DNA of 64,000 nucleotides from an uncultured Kordiimonas sp. (lineage in GTDB: Bacteria; Pseudomonadota; Alphaproteobacteria; Sphingomonadales; Kordiimonadaceae). Positions 1-8,413 of the stretch are shown here, piece by piece. Below the pieces are notes generated by a model, which saw nothing but the letters and a program-made list of their open reading frames with translations, was not told where the DNA came from and ran no database searches. A program made the translations under genes and the position numbers. The stretch spans positions 992,001 through 1,056,000 of the forward strand of contig CANMRM010000001.1 in assembly GCA_947500295.1 (NCBI GenBank), written 5' to 3'. Position 1 is the first letter of the stretch. Each line of letters starts with the position of its first letter.

Positions 1-46
1 TCTGCGTGATTTCATCCTCTACAATAAGAACCGATTTCTGTGCCAT
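1..46 (-). CDS. Response regulator receiver protein, N-terminal fragment
   Basis: Only the first 15 codons lie in the window; the gene runs off the left edge. They read MAQKSVLIVEDEITQ. The hydrophobic strand followed by an acidic D-E pair (VLIVEDE) is the usual start of a CheY-like receiver domain, where these acidic residues bind the metal needed for phosphorylation. A purine-rich GAGAGGCGG lies just upstream of the ATG as a plausible ribosome binding site. The gene is divergent from pntAA. Whether it is a stand-alone receiver (CpdR or DivK type) or a longer regulator cannot be seen. Confidence 0.7.
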   Translation of the reverse strand, partial: MAQKSVLIVEDEITQ

Positions 47-329
47 GTTCCGCCTCTCAACCCCTTGCCCCGTTTAAATTCGGCGTTCCGATTCGGGGCG
101 AAGGCTGTATCGTTTCAGGACAGTGGTTAACAAATGGGTAATGATAAAATTTTTCCTATTTCTGTGATCGAAAGAAAGGAACTTGCTCAAAACGTCATTT
201 GCTTTACCTTTTTGTTGTCGAAGACGTCGGTTTTGAGGGGCAACAAAGTGCGAGCCCGCATTGTGGCGAGTATGAGGAACCGTCGTACCCGATCTAATTT
301 GGAATTTAACAGTTTCACGGAGAATGTTC

Positions 330-1463
330 ATGAAACTAGCAGTGATACGGGAGCGACGCGACGCTGAGAAGCGCGTGGCGGCGTCCCCGGAGACGGTCAA
401 GAAGCTGATCGGCCTTGGATTTGATGTCAGCGTCGAAACCGGTGCCGGCGAAGCGGCTTCAGTGCCGGATTCAGGATTTGAGGCGGCGGGTGCAGCGATT
501 GCCCCTGATCTTGCCGCCGCCGTTGGCGATGCCGATGTTATTTTTTCGGTGCAGGGCCTGGAAGACGCCGATGCCTCGAAAGTGAAAAAGGGAGCGCTGC
601 AGCTGGCAACGCTTAACCCGTTCGTGGATGGCGACAGGCTAAAGGCCTATGCGGAAGCGGGTCTGACAGCTGTCGCGATGGAGTTTGTGCCCCGGATCAC
701 AAGAGCGCAGTCGATGGACGTGCTCTCAAGCCAGTCAAACCTTGCAGGCTATAAAGCTGTGGTCGACGCAGCAGAATCGTACGGTCGGGCCTTTCCGATG
801 ATGATGACCGCTGCGGGCACGGTTGCTCCGGCAAAAGTGATGGTCATGGGCGCCGGTGTTGCAGGCTTGCAGGCCATCGCAACCGCCAAACGCCTTGGCG
901 CAATTGTAAGTGCCACCGATGTACGACCTGCTGCAAAAGAGCAGGTTGAAAGCTTGGGTGGCAAATTCGTCATGGTTGAGGACGAAGAAACAGCCGAAGC
1001 AGAAACCTCAGGCGGTTATGCCAAGGAAATGAGCGATGAATACAAGGCAAAGCAGGCGAAGCTCATTGCCGATACGCTGGCCAAGCAGGACATTGCGATT
1101 ACCACCGCGCTCATTCCAGGCCGCCCAGCACCAGAGCTGATCAGCGAAGAGATGGTCAAGTCCATGAAGCCTGGAAGCGTGATTGTTGACCTTGCCGTGG
1201 AAATGGGTGGCAACTGCGCCCTTTCAAAAGCGGGTGAAGTCGTGGAGGCGCACGGCGTAACGATTGTCGGCCATCGCAATGTGCCGTCAAGGCTGGCAGC
1301 TGATGCTTCTGCGCTTTATGCCCGCAATTTGCTGCATTTCATCACACCGCACGTCAAGGACGGTGCCCTTGAAATTGATTTTGAAGACGAGATTGTCGCC
1401 GAGTCCGTTGTGACGAAAGACGGTGCAATCGTTCACCCCCGCCTGACAGGAGGCGAGCAATGA
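330..1463 (+). CDS. pntAA: NAD(P) transhydrogenase alpha subunit, part 1 (NAD-binding domain I)
   Basis: Proton-translocating transhydrogenase uses the proton-motive force to drive hydride transfer from NADH to NADP+. This cytoplasmic subunit binds NAD(H). The 377-residue product has the alanine-dehydrogenase/PNT fold: an N-terminal MKLAVIRERRDAEKRVA, the conserved RITRAQSMDVLSSQSNLAGY segment near residues 125-145, and a Rossmann loop GAGVAGLQA near 175. I chose ATG 330 over the in-frame ATG 324 because GGAGA at 319-323 sits six bases before 330. The stop overlaps pntAB by four bases (ATGA), implying coupled translation. The alpha subunit is split in two genes, as is common in Alphaproteobacteria. 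A 7-bp inverted repeat (311-317/331-337) brackets the ribosome binding site. Confidence 0.96.
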   Translation: MKLAVIRERRDAEKRVAASPETVKKLIGLGFDVSVETGAGEAASVPDSGFEAAGAAIAPDLAAAVGDADVIFSVQGLEDADASKVKKGALQLATLNPFVDGDRLKAYAEAGLTAVAMEFVPRITRAQSMDVLSSQSNLAGYKAVVDAAESYGRAFPMMMTAAGTVAPAKVMVMGAGVAGLQAIATAKRLGAIVSATDVRPAAKEQVESLGGKFVMVEDEETAEAETSGGYAKEMSDEYKAKQAKLIADTLAKQDIAITTALIPGRPAPELISEEMVKSMKPGSVIVDLAVEMGGNCALSKAGEVVEAHGVTIVGHRNVPSRLAADASALYARNLLHFITPHVKDGALEIDFEDEIVAESVVTKDGAIVHPRLTGGEQ

Positions 1464-1756
1464 CAGAATTAGTGATTAGCCCTTTCATCCAGCAATTCAG
1501 CATATTCATTCTGGCGATTTTTGTTGGATACTATGTTGTATGGTCGGTAACCCCGGCGCTTCACACGCCTCTGATGAGTGTCACGAACGCGATTTCCAGT
1601 GTGATCATCGTTGGTGCCTTGATCGCGGCAGGCCCGGAGGGCGTGAGCCTTTCCAAAATACTGGGCGCAATTGCGATCGGGCTTGCGGCCGTCAACATTT
1701 TCGGTGGCTTCGCGGTCACGGCGCGCATGCTCAGCATGTACAAGAAAAAGAAATAA
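1460..1756 (+). CDS. pntAB: NAD(P) transhydrogenase alpha subunit, part 2 (membrane domain)
   Basis: This 98-residue hydrophobic protein supplies the alpha-side transmembrane helices of the transhydrogenase proton channel. Three membrane spans are visible (roughly 12-30, 43-60 and 67-88), and the protein ends in a short lysine-rich tail (KKKK). It corresponds to the C-terminal part of the fused E. coli PntA. It overlaps pntAA by four bases and is followed 12 bases later by pntB, with a GGAG ribosome binding site in the gap. The three genes form one operon. Confidence 0.95.
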   Translation: MTELVISPFIQQFSIFILAIFVGYYVVWSVTPALHTPLMSVTNAISSVIIVGALIAAGPEGVSLSKILGAIAIGLAAVNIFGGFAVTARMLSMYKKKK

Positions 1757-1768
1757 AGGAGCAGACCT

Positions 1769-3190
1769 ATGTCACAGACGTTCGTCGATATGACGGCTGT
1801 CGCCTATATGGTTGCTGCTGTCCTTTTCATCCTCAGTCTTCGAGGTCTTTCAAGCCCAGAATCCAGCCGCAAGGGTAATGTTTATGGCATTATCGGTATG
1901 GCGATTGCCATCGTTGCGACGGTACTCAATCCGGAAGTTGTGAGCTATGACTGGATCATCGGTGCCATTGTTGTTGGTGGCGCGATCGGTTTCGTGATCG
2001 CGCGCAGGATTGCCATGACGCAAATGCCGCAGCTCGTGGCCGCATTCCACAGTCTTGTCGGGCTTGCCGCTGTGCTGGTGGCCGGTTCAGCGTTTCTGAA
2101 CCCGGGTGCCTTCGGAATTGCGGACATATCCGGCGCCATTTTCATGGCGTCCAAAATCGAGATGTCGCTTGGTATCGCCATCGGTGCCATCACATTCTCC
2201 GGCTCTGTTATCGCCTTCGCAAAACTGAACGGTAACATGTCGGGTGCGCCGATCATGCTGCCCGCCCGGCACCTCATCAACCTGTTGATGGGCGCAGCCA
2301 TTGTTGGTGGCATTGCGTGGTTTGCCGTGGATCAGAGTGTGATGATTGGCGGCCTGAGCATCTTCTGGTGGGTGACGCTCTTGTCCTTCATCATTGGTTT
2401 CCTGCTGATCATCCCGATTGGCGGCGCGGACATGCCTGTCGTGGTCTCCATGCTCAACAGCTACTCGGGCTGGGCGGCTGCGGGTATCGGATTTACGCTG
2501 CAGAACACCGCGCTGATTGTTACGGGTGCGCTCGTGGGCTCCTCGGGTGCGATCCTCTCCTACATCATGTGTAAGGGTATGAACCGCAGTTTCATCAGTG
2601 TGATCCTGGGCGGCTTTGGTGGCGACGATGCGGCCGCTGCCGGTCCGATGGGCGAAGAAACCCGGCCGGTGAAGCAGGGTTCTGCCGACGACGCGGCCTT
2701 CATTATGAAGAATGCAGGCAAGGTCATCATCGTGCCCGGATACGGCATGGCGGTGGCGCAGGCCCAGCATGCTCTCAAGGAAATGGGCGACATGCTGAAG
2801 GCCGAAGGTGTTGATGTGGCCTATGCGATCCATCCCGTTGCGGGCCGGATGCCTGGGCACATGAACGTGCTCCTGGCCGAAGCCAACGTGCCTTACGATG
2901 AAGTCTTCGAACTTGAAGACATCAACAGTGAGTTTGCAGGTGCAGATGTTGCCTTCGTGATTGGTGCCAACGATGTCACCAACCCGGCTGCGAAGACGGA
3001 CCCGCAAAGTCCGATCTTCGGTATGCCGATCCTCGATGTGGAAAAAGCGGGAACAGTGCTGTTTATCAAGCGTTCGATGGGCAGCGGCTATGCCGGTGTC
3101 GAAAATGAGCTCTTCTTCCGCGACAATACCATGATGCTGTTTTCGGACGCCAAAAAGATGGTGGAAGAAATCATCAAGGGCCTGCACTAG
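1769..3190 (+). CDS. pntB: NAD(P) transhydrogenase beta subunit
   Basis: PntB carries most of the membrane domain and the NADP(H)-binding domain III. The product is 473 residues, full length for the family. The first ~265 residues form a run of about nine hydrophobic helices. The C-terminal domain shows the NADP site: IIVPGYGMAVAQAQHAL, then HPVAGRMPGHMNVLLAEA, then GANDVTNPAAKTDP and the SPIFGMPILDVEKA loop. It is the last gene of the pnt operon and is followed by a clear intrinsic terminator. Together with pntAA and pntAB it supplies NADPH for biosynthesis and for glutathione and thioredoxin reduction. Confidence 0.97.
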   Translation: MSQTFVDMTAVAYMVAAVLFILSLRGLSSPESSRKGNVYGIIGMAIAIVATVLNPEVVSYDWIIGAIVVGGAIGFVIARRIAMTQMPQLVAAFHSLVGLAAVLVAGSAFLNPGAFGIADISGAIFMASKIEMSLGIAIGAITFSGSVIAFAKLNGNMSGAPIMLPARHLINLLMGAAIVGGIAWFAVDQSVMIGGLSIFWWVTLLSFIIGFLLIIPIGGADMPVVVSMLNSYSGWAAAGIGFTLQNTALIVTGALVGSSGAILSYIMCKGMNRSFISVILGGFGGDDAAAAGPMGEETRPVKQGSADDAAFIMKNAGKVIIVPGYGMAVAQAQHALKEMGDMLKAEGVDVAYAIHPVAGRMPGHMNVLLAEANVPYDEVFELEDINSEFAGADVAFVIGANDVTNPAAKTDPQSPIFGMPILDVEKAGTVLFIKRSMGSGYAGVENELFFRDNTMMLFSDAKKMVEEIIKGLH

Positions 3191-3210
3191 GCCCCAAGGA
3201 ACACTTGAAG

Positions 3211-3239
3211 AAGGGCTGGCGGGGTGTCAGCCCTTTTTT
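3211..3239 (+). terminator. Intrinsic terminator of the pnt operon
   Basis: Stem AGGGCTG (3212-3218) pairs with CAGCCCT (3228-3234) across a nine-base loop and runs straight into six T residues (3234-3239). It ends the pnt operon and overlaps the last bases of the convergent gene at 3238. Confidence 0.9.
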
Positions 3240-4143
3240 AATTTTCGAGCGGCAACAGCTCGGTTTCCCACATGCGCCAGTACTCTGCTTCCTGCTCCTT
3301 GGGCATCAGCCAGCGCCGATTCACCTCTCGCACTTCACTTGACTGCCGGATGGTTTTTAAAACTGAGTTGATGTCCTCAATGGCTTTGCGGCCAAGCGGC
3401 GTATCCGAGCATGCGATGGCACCAAGGCCGAGGAAGCCTTTGTGTTCTTTGATTGGCATATAGACATAGCCACTTGGCTTCCCAGTGGATGCTTCATGGT
3501 ATTTCAGCATAATGACGTAATCGACGAAATAGTCGATACGTCCGGCGTTCATGAGCCTGAACATGCTTTGGGTTAGCTGCGCATCGCCTGACCACTTGAA
3601 CATGGTCCGGGTTTTTTCCGGATCCGCGAACATCGGGTTTAGCCAGCGGCTGTAGGACCGGCCGGGCTGAAACGCGCCAATGATGGTTTCATCTTCCATC
3701 AGGGCGGCGAAATCGACGTATCCGTCCTTTTCATACTGGCGGATTTTCACGACAGCTTCCGGCTTTGCGATCAAACCGTGCAGGAAATATATGTATGACG
3801 GCGCGCTCCAGATAATGCCGCGCCTCTTGTTTTCCTGCAGGTCCGCACCCTTGTAGGGCGAAGCGGCAAAGCAGGCATCCCGGTTTTGCAACACCGAATA
3901 AATGCGCACATTGGTGATTTCGCGTCTTTGATGACTGTAACCAGTCAGGCGTTCCTGCAGCATGCGCTCAACGGTTTGGGCGTAGCCAGCACCTTTGAGC
4001 GGCCCGTCATCAATCCAGGCAGGCTGCCAGTCGATAGATAGCCATGTGAGAACCGGTTTGCCTTCCTGCGCAGCAATGCTCGGGCAGAAAGAAAAAAGTG
4101 CCCCAATCATTAGTGCCGCCAGCACTGTAGGTCTGCGACGCAT
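3238..4143 (-). CDS. Periplasmic solute-binding-like protein (type II fold)
   Basis: This looks like an extracytoplasmic protein of the SBP_bac_3-like fold, in the group where no ABC permease is encoded nearby. From ATG 4143 (GGAG seven bases upstream) the product is 301 residues. It starts with MRRRPTVLAALMIGALFSF and a cleavage-type site ending SIAAQ. The middle carries patterns seen in such proteins: aromatic residues around the first domain (WLSIDWQPAW) and a lobe with GIIWSAPSYIYF followed by a hypothetical ligand loop. The track frame runs 21 codons further upstream, but that extension lacks a ribosome binding site and would bury the signal peptide. The ligand is unknown. A sensory role is as likely as transport, since no permease genes flank it. 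Confidence 0.65.
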   Translation of the reverse strand: MRRRPTVLAALMIGALFSFCPSIAAQEGKPVLTWLSIDWQPAWIDDGPLKGAGYAQTVERMLQERLTGYSHQRREITNVRIYSVLQNRDACFAASPYKGADLQENKRRGIIWSAPSYIYFLHGLIAKPEAVVKIRQYEKDGYVDFAALMEDETIIGAFQPGRSYSRWLNPMFADPEKTRTMFKWSGDAQLTQSMFRLMNAGRIDYFVDYVIMLKYHEASTGKPSGYVYMPIKEHKGFLGLGAIACSDTPLGRKAIEDINSVLKTIRQSSEVREVNRRWLMPKEQEAEYWRMWETELLPLEN

Positions 4144-4384
4144 GCAGCAACTCCAAACCCCCCGGCGTTTGCAAGGATAGTTCGAGTTGGTCGAGTGAAC
4201 AACCAATTAAAAAGGTTGCACCGGCTATTGCGCGGCCTTTCCTGTGGGGACCAAAGGATCGACCAGAGGTTTTGTGAGGCCTGGTTTTTTGGTGTCGTGC
4301 TTGCGACGTCCGGAACAGGCGAGCCGTTTCCAGAGTCTTAGCGTAGTAGCTCCCCACAAGTTACATCTATGTGAGGACTGATTG

Positions 4385-5152
4385 GTGAGACTGAAAAACA
4401 AAATTGCCCTGATAACCGGCGCCAGCTCCGGAATTGGCTGTGCTGCAGCGAAACTGTTTGCGAAAGAAGGTGCGAAGATCGTGGTGTGCGCTCGGCGGGA
4501 AGAGCAGCTTGAGGCGTTGGTCAGCGAAATCAGACGTGACGGCTGTGAAGCCACCATGTTCGCCGGAGACGTCAGTGACGAGCAGGTTGCGGCTACCTTG
4601 GTTGAGAAGGCTGTGGAACAATATGGCGGGCTGGACATCGCTTTCAATAATGCGGGCATAATAGGCGCGCAAAAACCCCTGGTGGATATAACGCTGGAGG
4701 AATGGCGGCAGACTTTGGAGATTAACCTGACTGCAGGTTTCCTGGCAGCAAAATATCAGGTTCCTGCTATGCGCCAGCGGAAAAACGCATCTCTTATTTT
4801 CACCTCAAGCTTTGTTGGACACACAATAGGGTTTCCGGGATACGGTGACTATGCTGCCAGCAAATCGGGCATTTTGGGGTTGGTCAAGGTTCTGGCCGCT
4901 GAGTTGGGGCCGGAGGGTGTTCGTGTCAATGCACTGCTGCCCGGCGGCACCGACACACCGATGAATGTTGCAAACGCCAGTGACGCGGGGCCGGAGGTGT
5001 TGGATTTTGTGAATGGCATTCATGCCCTGAAGCGCATCGCTGACCCGGAGGAGATAGCCCAGGCCGCTCTTTTCCTGGCATCAGACGAGTCGTCATTTGT
5101 CACGGGGACTTCTATGCTGGTTGACGGGGGCGTTTCGATCAGTAAGGGCTGA
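4385..5152 (+). CDS. SDR family NAD(P)-dependent oxidoreductase
   Basis: A classical short-chain dehydrogenase of 255 residues. The cofactor loop TGASSGIG is at 11-18, NNAG follows 'LDIAF' near residue 90, and the catalytic Ser (FTSSF), Tyr and Lys (YAASK) are in order near 140-160. The C-terminal substrate loop carries PGGTDTPM, and the protein ends with the usual TGTSMLVDGG. GTG at 4385 is preferred because GAGGA (4373-4377) lies seven bases upstream; TTG at 4382 is also open. Sequence alone does not give the substrate. It is monocistronic, with a strong terminator downstream. Confidence 0.9.
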   Translation: MRLKNKIALITGASSGIGCAAAKLFAKEGAKIVVCARREEQLEALVSEIRRDGCEATMFAGDVSDEQVAATLVEKAVEQYGGLDIAFNNAGIIGAQKPLVDITLEEWRQTLEINLTAGFLAAKYQVPAMRQRKNASLIFTSSFVGHTIGFPGYGDYAASKSGILGLVKVLAAELGPEGVRVNALLPGGTDTPMNVANASDAGPEVLDFVNGIHALKRIADPEEIAQAALFLASDESSFVTGTSMLVDGGVSISKG

Positions 5153-5175
5153 TCACGTTTTGGTATTGCGAACGC

Positions 5176-5209
5176 AAAAAGGCCGCCCCGGGCCATGGGG
5201 CGGCCTTTT
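5176..5209 (+). terminator. Strong intrinsic terminator after the SDR gene
   Basis: A 13-bp stem, AAAAGGCCGCCCC (5177-5189) against GGGGCGGCCTTTT (5197-5209), with a seven-base loop and flanking A and T runs. The A run before the stem means it could also work on the minus strand. Confidence 0.92.
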
Positions 5210-5541
5210 CCTTTGTGGATCAAAGGAGCGGCAGGAACCCGGGCCAACAGGCGCCCCGCCAACGTACCGCTGTCAGACCCGGCACGTGGAACTATGGAAT
5301 TCACACCCCCAAACGGGCTCGCTTTCCATGATTTGAGTATAAGCAGGTTTGCAATTAATAATCAATCGCAAAAAAACACTCCCGTCATTTTTTCTTGTTC
5401 AAATTTTTCGCCTGTTCAAACACCGGCACTCTGGGCTATGCCGGTTAAGCACCTTAATTCAGTCCTGCATCTGATTTGTAGTAGGCGGGTGCGTTCCAAA
5501 TGGGCACTGGAATGAATGCTAGTATCGGGAGGGGTAGGCAG
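5210..5541. other. Intergenic region before the M1 peptidase
   Basis: No gene is evident in these ~330 bases. The right half (about 5330-5420) is AT-rich. A perfect 7-bp inverted repeat, ACCGGCA (5422-5428) and TGCCGGT (5439-5445) with a ten-base spacer, lies about 100 bases before the start codon and could be an operator or an mRNA hairpin. I could not pick a convincing sigma-70 promoter. Confidence 0.5.
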
Positions 5542-7896
5542 ATGGTTTCGTTTACATGTAGAATTTTGGGTGTGGCTATTTCACTGGCTTTGCTGGCGGT
5601 ACCCGCTTCAGCGCAGATAAAGCAATCAAAGCAACCGCATCACGAAGATAAATTCAGGCAACTGGAAGAAAGCTGGCCAACCCCTAATGGTCAGCGCATT
5701 GCGTCCGGCAAACCGGGCCCAGAATACTGGCAGCAGCAAACGGATTACAAAATCAGAGTAGAGCTGAACGACGACAACCAGTCGATCACAGGTTCGGAGA
5801 TGATCACCTACAGGAACAACTCTCCTCATACACTTGATTACATCTGGGTGCGGCTGGACCAAAATCGGTTTGCAAAACATTCTGACGACCATCTTACGCA
5901 GCCGACTAACTCCACAGAACGCATGAGCTTCTCGGCTCTGCGGCACGAAAAATACAGGCAGGAGTTTGACGGTGGTTTCAAAATCTCTGCGGTAACGGAT
6001 GAAGACGGCGATGCGTTGCCTTACGCAATCGTGCGGACAATGATGCGGATCGACCTGCCGTCACCGTTGCAGTCGGGGCGCAGTTTCACTTTTGGTATCA
6101 ACTGGTCCTACAACATCATCGAATCGAAAAAGATACCGATCAAGCGCTCGGGCTGGGATCATTTCGAGAAGGATGGAAACAAGATCTACAATCTTGGCCA
6201 GTGGTACCCGCGCGTGGCGGGCTATACGGACGCCAAGGCCTGGAACAACCGTACTTTCTATGGACTCGGCGAATTCCAGACGGAGTTTGGGTCGTACGAC
6301 GTCGAGATTACGGTCCCTGACGATCATATCGTAGCGGCCACTGGCGAGCTGCAGAACGCACGAGATGTGCTGACAGCGGACCAGCGCAGCCGCCTCGAAG
6401 CAGCTCGCGGATCTGACCGCCCTGTGAAAATCGTGACTCGCGAGGAGGCACTTGCCAACCAGTCGACAGCGCCGACTGGTACAGAAACCTGGAAGTTCCG
6501 CGCCGAAAATGTACGTGACTTCGCCTTTGCCTCGTCGCGCAAATTTGTCTGGGATGCCATGGGCTACAATCAGGAAAGCGACGGCCGCACGGTTATGGCC
6601 ATGTCCTATTACCCGGAAGAAGGCATGCCTTTGTGGGACAAATACTCCACAGAGGCGATTGTACATACGCTGGAAGTATATTCGAAATATACCTTCCCGT
6701 ATCCCTATCCAGTGGCGATTTCGGTGAATGCGGCGACCAGCGGCATGGAATATCCCATGGTCAGTTTTAACCCGCGCCGCCCAACCGAAAACAAGGAAAC
6801 CGGGCAGCGTACATACAGCCGCGGCACTAAATATGGCCTCATCGGTGTCATCATTCATGAAGTGGGGCACAATTATTTCCCGATGATCGTCAACACCCCC
6901 GAGCGTGACTGGTTCTGGATGGACGAAGGGTTCAATACCTTCCTGCAGGGCCTTGCGCACCGTGAGTGGGAAGAGGGCTGGCCGGGGAACATCGGCTCAC
7001 CTGAGTCCATTGTGCCGTTCATGATCAGCAAGAACCAGATGCCGGTGATGACCGACCCAGAATCGCTTATTCAGTTTGGAGCGAACGCTTACCTGAAACC
7101 GTCAGTGGCTTTCAATATTTTGCGGGAGACCGTGATGGGCCGCGAAGCTTTTGACCATGCCTTCAGGGAGTATGCGCAGCGCTGGATGTTCAAAAGGCCG
7201 TATCCCGCCGATTTCTTCCGGACCATGGAAGATGCATCAGGATATGATCTGGACTGGTTCTGGCGCGGTTGGTTCTATACCACCGACCACGTGGATATTT
7301 CGCTCGACCGTGTTACCTGGGGCACTGTGAATACAAAAGACCCGGATGTTGAAATGGCTTACAAGCGCGAGCGCGACGAAGAACTCGGTAAAACCATGGT
7401 CCAACAGCGTCACGCAGATGACCGCAGACGCGTGCTCGAGCGGCCTGAATTACAGGATTTCTACAACCGCAATGACAGCTACACCGTTACGGATGCTGAC
7501 CGCGAAGCGTATGCCACATACGTTGAAAGCCTTGCGGACTGGGAGCGGGAGCTGTTGAACACCAGCGAAAATTTCTATTTCCTGGAGTTTTCGAACGTGG
7601 GTGGTCTGGTGATGCCTGTGATCGTGCAGATCGAATATGCCGACGGCAGCACAGAAGAACGCCGCTGGCCAGCAGAGTTGTGGCGCCGCAATCCCAACAA
7701 GGTGATCAAACTGGTGACCAGTAACAAGGAAATCAAGTCGATCACGCTTGACCCTCACCGGGAAACAGCGGACGCCGGACTTGAAAATAACTATTGGCCG
7801 CGTCGCCCGGTTCGCACTCGCCTGGAGCTTTTCAAATCCAAGCGGACCAAAAGCCTGATGGAAAAAGCTGGCGAGGGAACCACTTACCCACAGTAG
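5542..7896 (+). CDS. Secreted M1-family zinc metallopeptidase
   Basis: An exported M1 (gluzincin) peptidase of 784 residues. A signal peptide (MVSFTCRILGVAISLALLA... ending ASAQ) directs it to the periplasm or outside. The zinc site is intact: HEVGH at 439-443 and the third ligand Glu 18 residues later (E462, in WMDEGFNTF). The exopeptidase loop, usually GAMEN, reads SGMEYP here, a change seen in bacterial M1 relatives. A long C-terminal half follows the catalytic domain. ATG 5542 is chosen because GGGAGGGG sits just upstream and it begins the signal peptide; upstream ATGs at 5500 and 5512 lack these. The likely role is trimming peptides for nutrition, but the substrate is unknown. Confidence 0.92.
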   Translation: MVSFTCRILGVAISLALLAVPASAQIKQSKQPHHEDKFRQLEESWPTPNGQRIASGKPGPEYWQQQTDYKIRVELNDDNQSITGSEMITYRNNSPHTLDYIWVRLDQNRFAKHSDDHLTQPTNSTERMSFSALRHEKYRQEFDGGFKISAVTDEDGDALPYAIVRTMMRIDLPSPLQSGRSFTFGINWSYNIIESKKIPIKRSGWDHFEKDGNKIYNLGQWYPRVAGYTDAKAWNNRTFYGLGEFQTEFGSYDVEITVPDDHIVAATGELQNARDVLTADQRSRLEAARGSDRPVKIVTREEALANQSTAPTGTETWKFRAENVRDFAFASSRKFVWDAMGYNQESDGRTVMAMSYYPEEGMPLWDKYSTEAIVHTLEVYSKYTFPYPYPVAISVNAATSGMEYPMVSFNPRRPTENKETGQRTYSRGTKYGLIGVIIHEVGHNYFPMIVNTPERDWFWMDEGFNTFLQGLAHREWEEGWPGNIGSPESIVPFMISKNQMPVMTDPESLIQFGANAYLKPSVAFNILRETVMGREAFDHAFREYAQRWMFKRPYPADFFRTMEDASGYDLDWFWRGWFYTTDHVDISLDRVTWGTVNTKDPDVEMAYKRERDEELGKTMVQQRHADDRRRVLERPELQDFYNRNDSYTVTDADREAYATYVESLADWERELLNTSENFYFLEFSNVGGLVMPVIVQIEYADGSTEERRWPAELWRRNPNKVIKLVTSNKEIKSITLDPHRETADAGLENNYWPRRPVRTRLELFKSKRTKSLMEKAGEGTTYPQ

Positions 7897-7945
7897 CCCG
7901 CGAACCAAACACAGTGATGGTGCGTTAGTGTGACAGGAGATTGTC

Positions 7946-8413
7946 ATGACACACACACCATCACGATACCTCGTGCTACGCACGCTTCTGGCCCTGATTG
8001 GAATTGTCATTATTCTGCTCGGGCTCAATGTGGGGCTTGGCGGCATCAAAACACTTGGATGGCAAGTGGCGCCTGACTTTGTTCAGGTGGCAGACAGCAG
8101 CGCCTTTGGCATGCAGGACAATCACGTCCGCTTTCTTGGCGGGTTCTGGCTGGGCGCGGGGCTCATGTTCATAGCCGCCGCCAAATGGCTACAGACTTTG
8201 CGCCCGGTTTTGTTTGCTTTGATTGGCATGATCACAGTCGGCGGGCTGGCACGTATTGCAAGCATGGATGCCGGCATTCTGCTGACGCCGGACATTCTTC
8301 AGTCGGTGATACTGGAGCTTGTCGGATTTCCAGTGCTTGGCCTGTGGCTTTACCGCGTGGACGCAACCCGTTTGGGCGGGCGAGGGAAAAAGCTGCTGGT
8401 GCGTTCCATGTAG
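7946..8413 (+). CDS. DUF4345-like integral membrane protein
   Basis: A 155-residue protein with four predicted membrane helices (about 10-32, 65-85, 90-108 and 117-138). The loop with DNHVRFLGGFWLGAGLMF between helices one and two is typical of DUF4345 proteins, a family of small membrane proteins without known function. AGGAGA is seven bases before the ATG. Its 3' end overlaps the convergent gene at 8350 by 64 bases, so both C-termini share the same DNA in opposite senses. Confidence 0.75.
   Translation: MTHTPSRYLVLRTLLALIGIVIILLGLNVGLGGIKTLGWQVAPDFVQVADSSAFGMQDNHVRFLGGFWLGAGLMFIAAAKWLQTLRPVLFALIGMITVGGLARIASMDAGILLTPDILQSVILELVGFPVLGLWLYRVDATRLGGRGKKLLVRSM

Noticed and set aside
74-400. 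Open frames on both strands before pntAA
   Set aside because: No ribosome binding site, no family match, and they run into the pntAA coding region; treated as leader.
2087-3187. Long open frame of 366 codons on the minus strand
   Set aside because: It lies entirely antisense to pntB, has a His- and Arg-rich composition typical of mirror frames, and lacks any family pattern.
6061-6960. Minus-strand open frame of 299 codons
   Set aside because: Antisense to the M1 peptidase core; no start context and no recognisable protein pattern.
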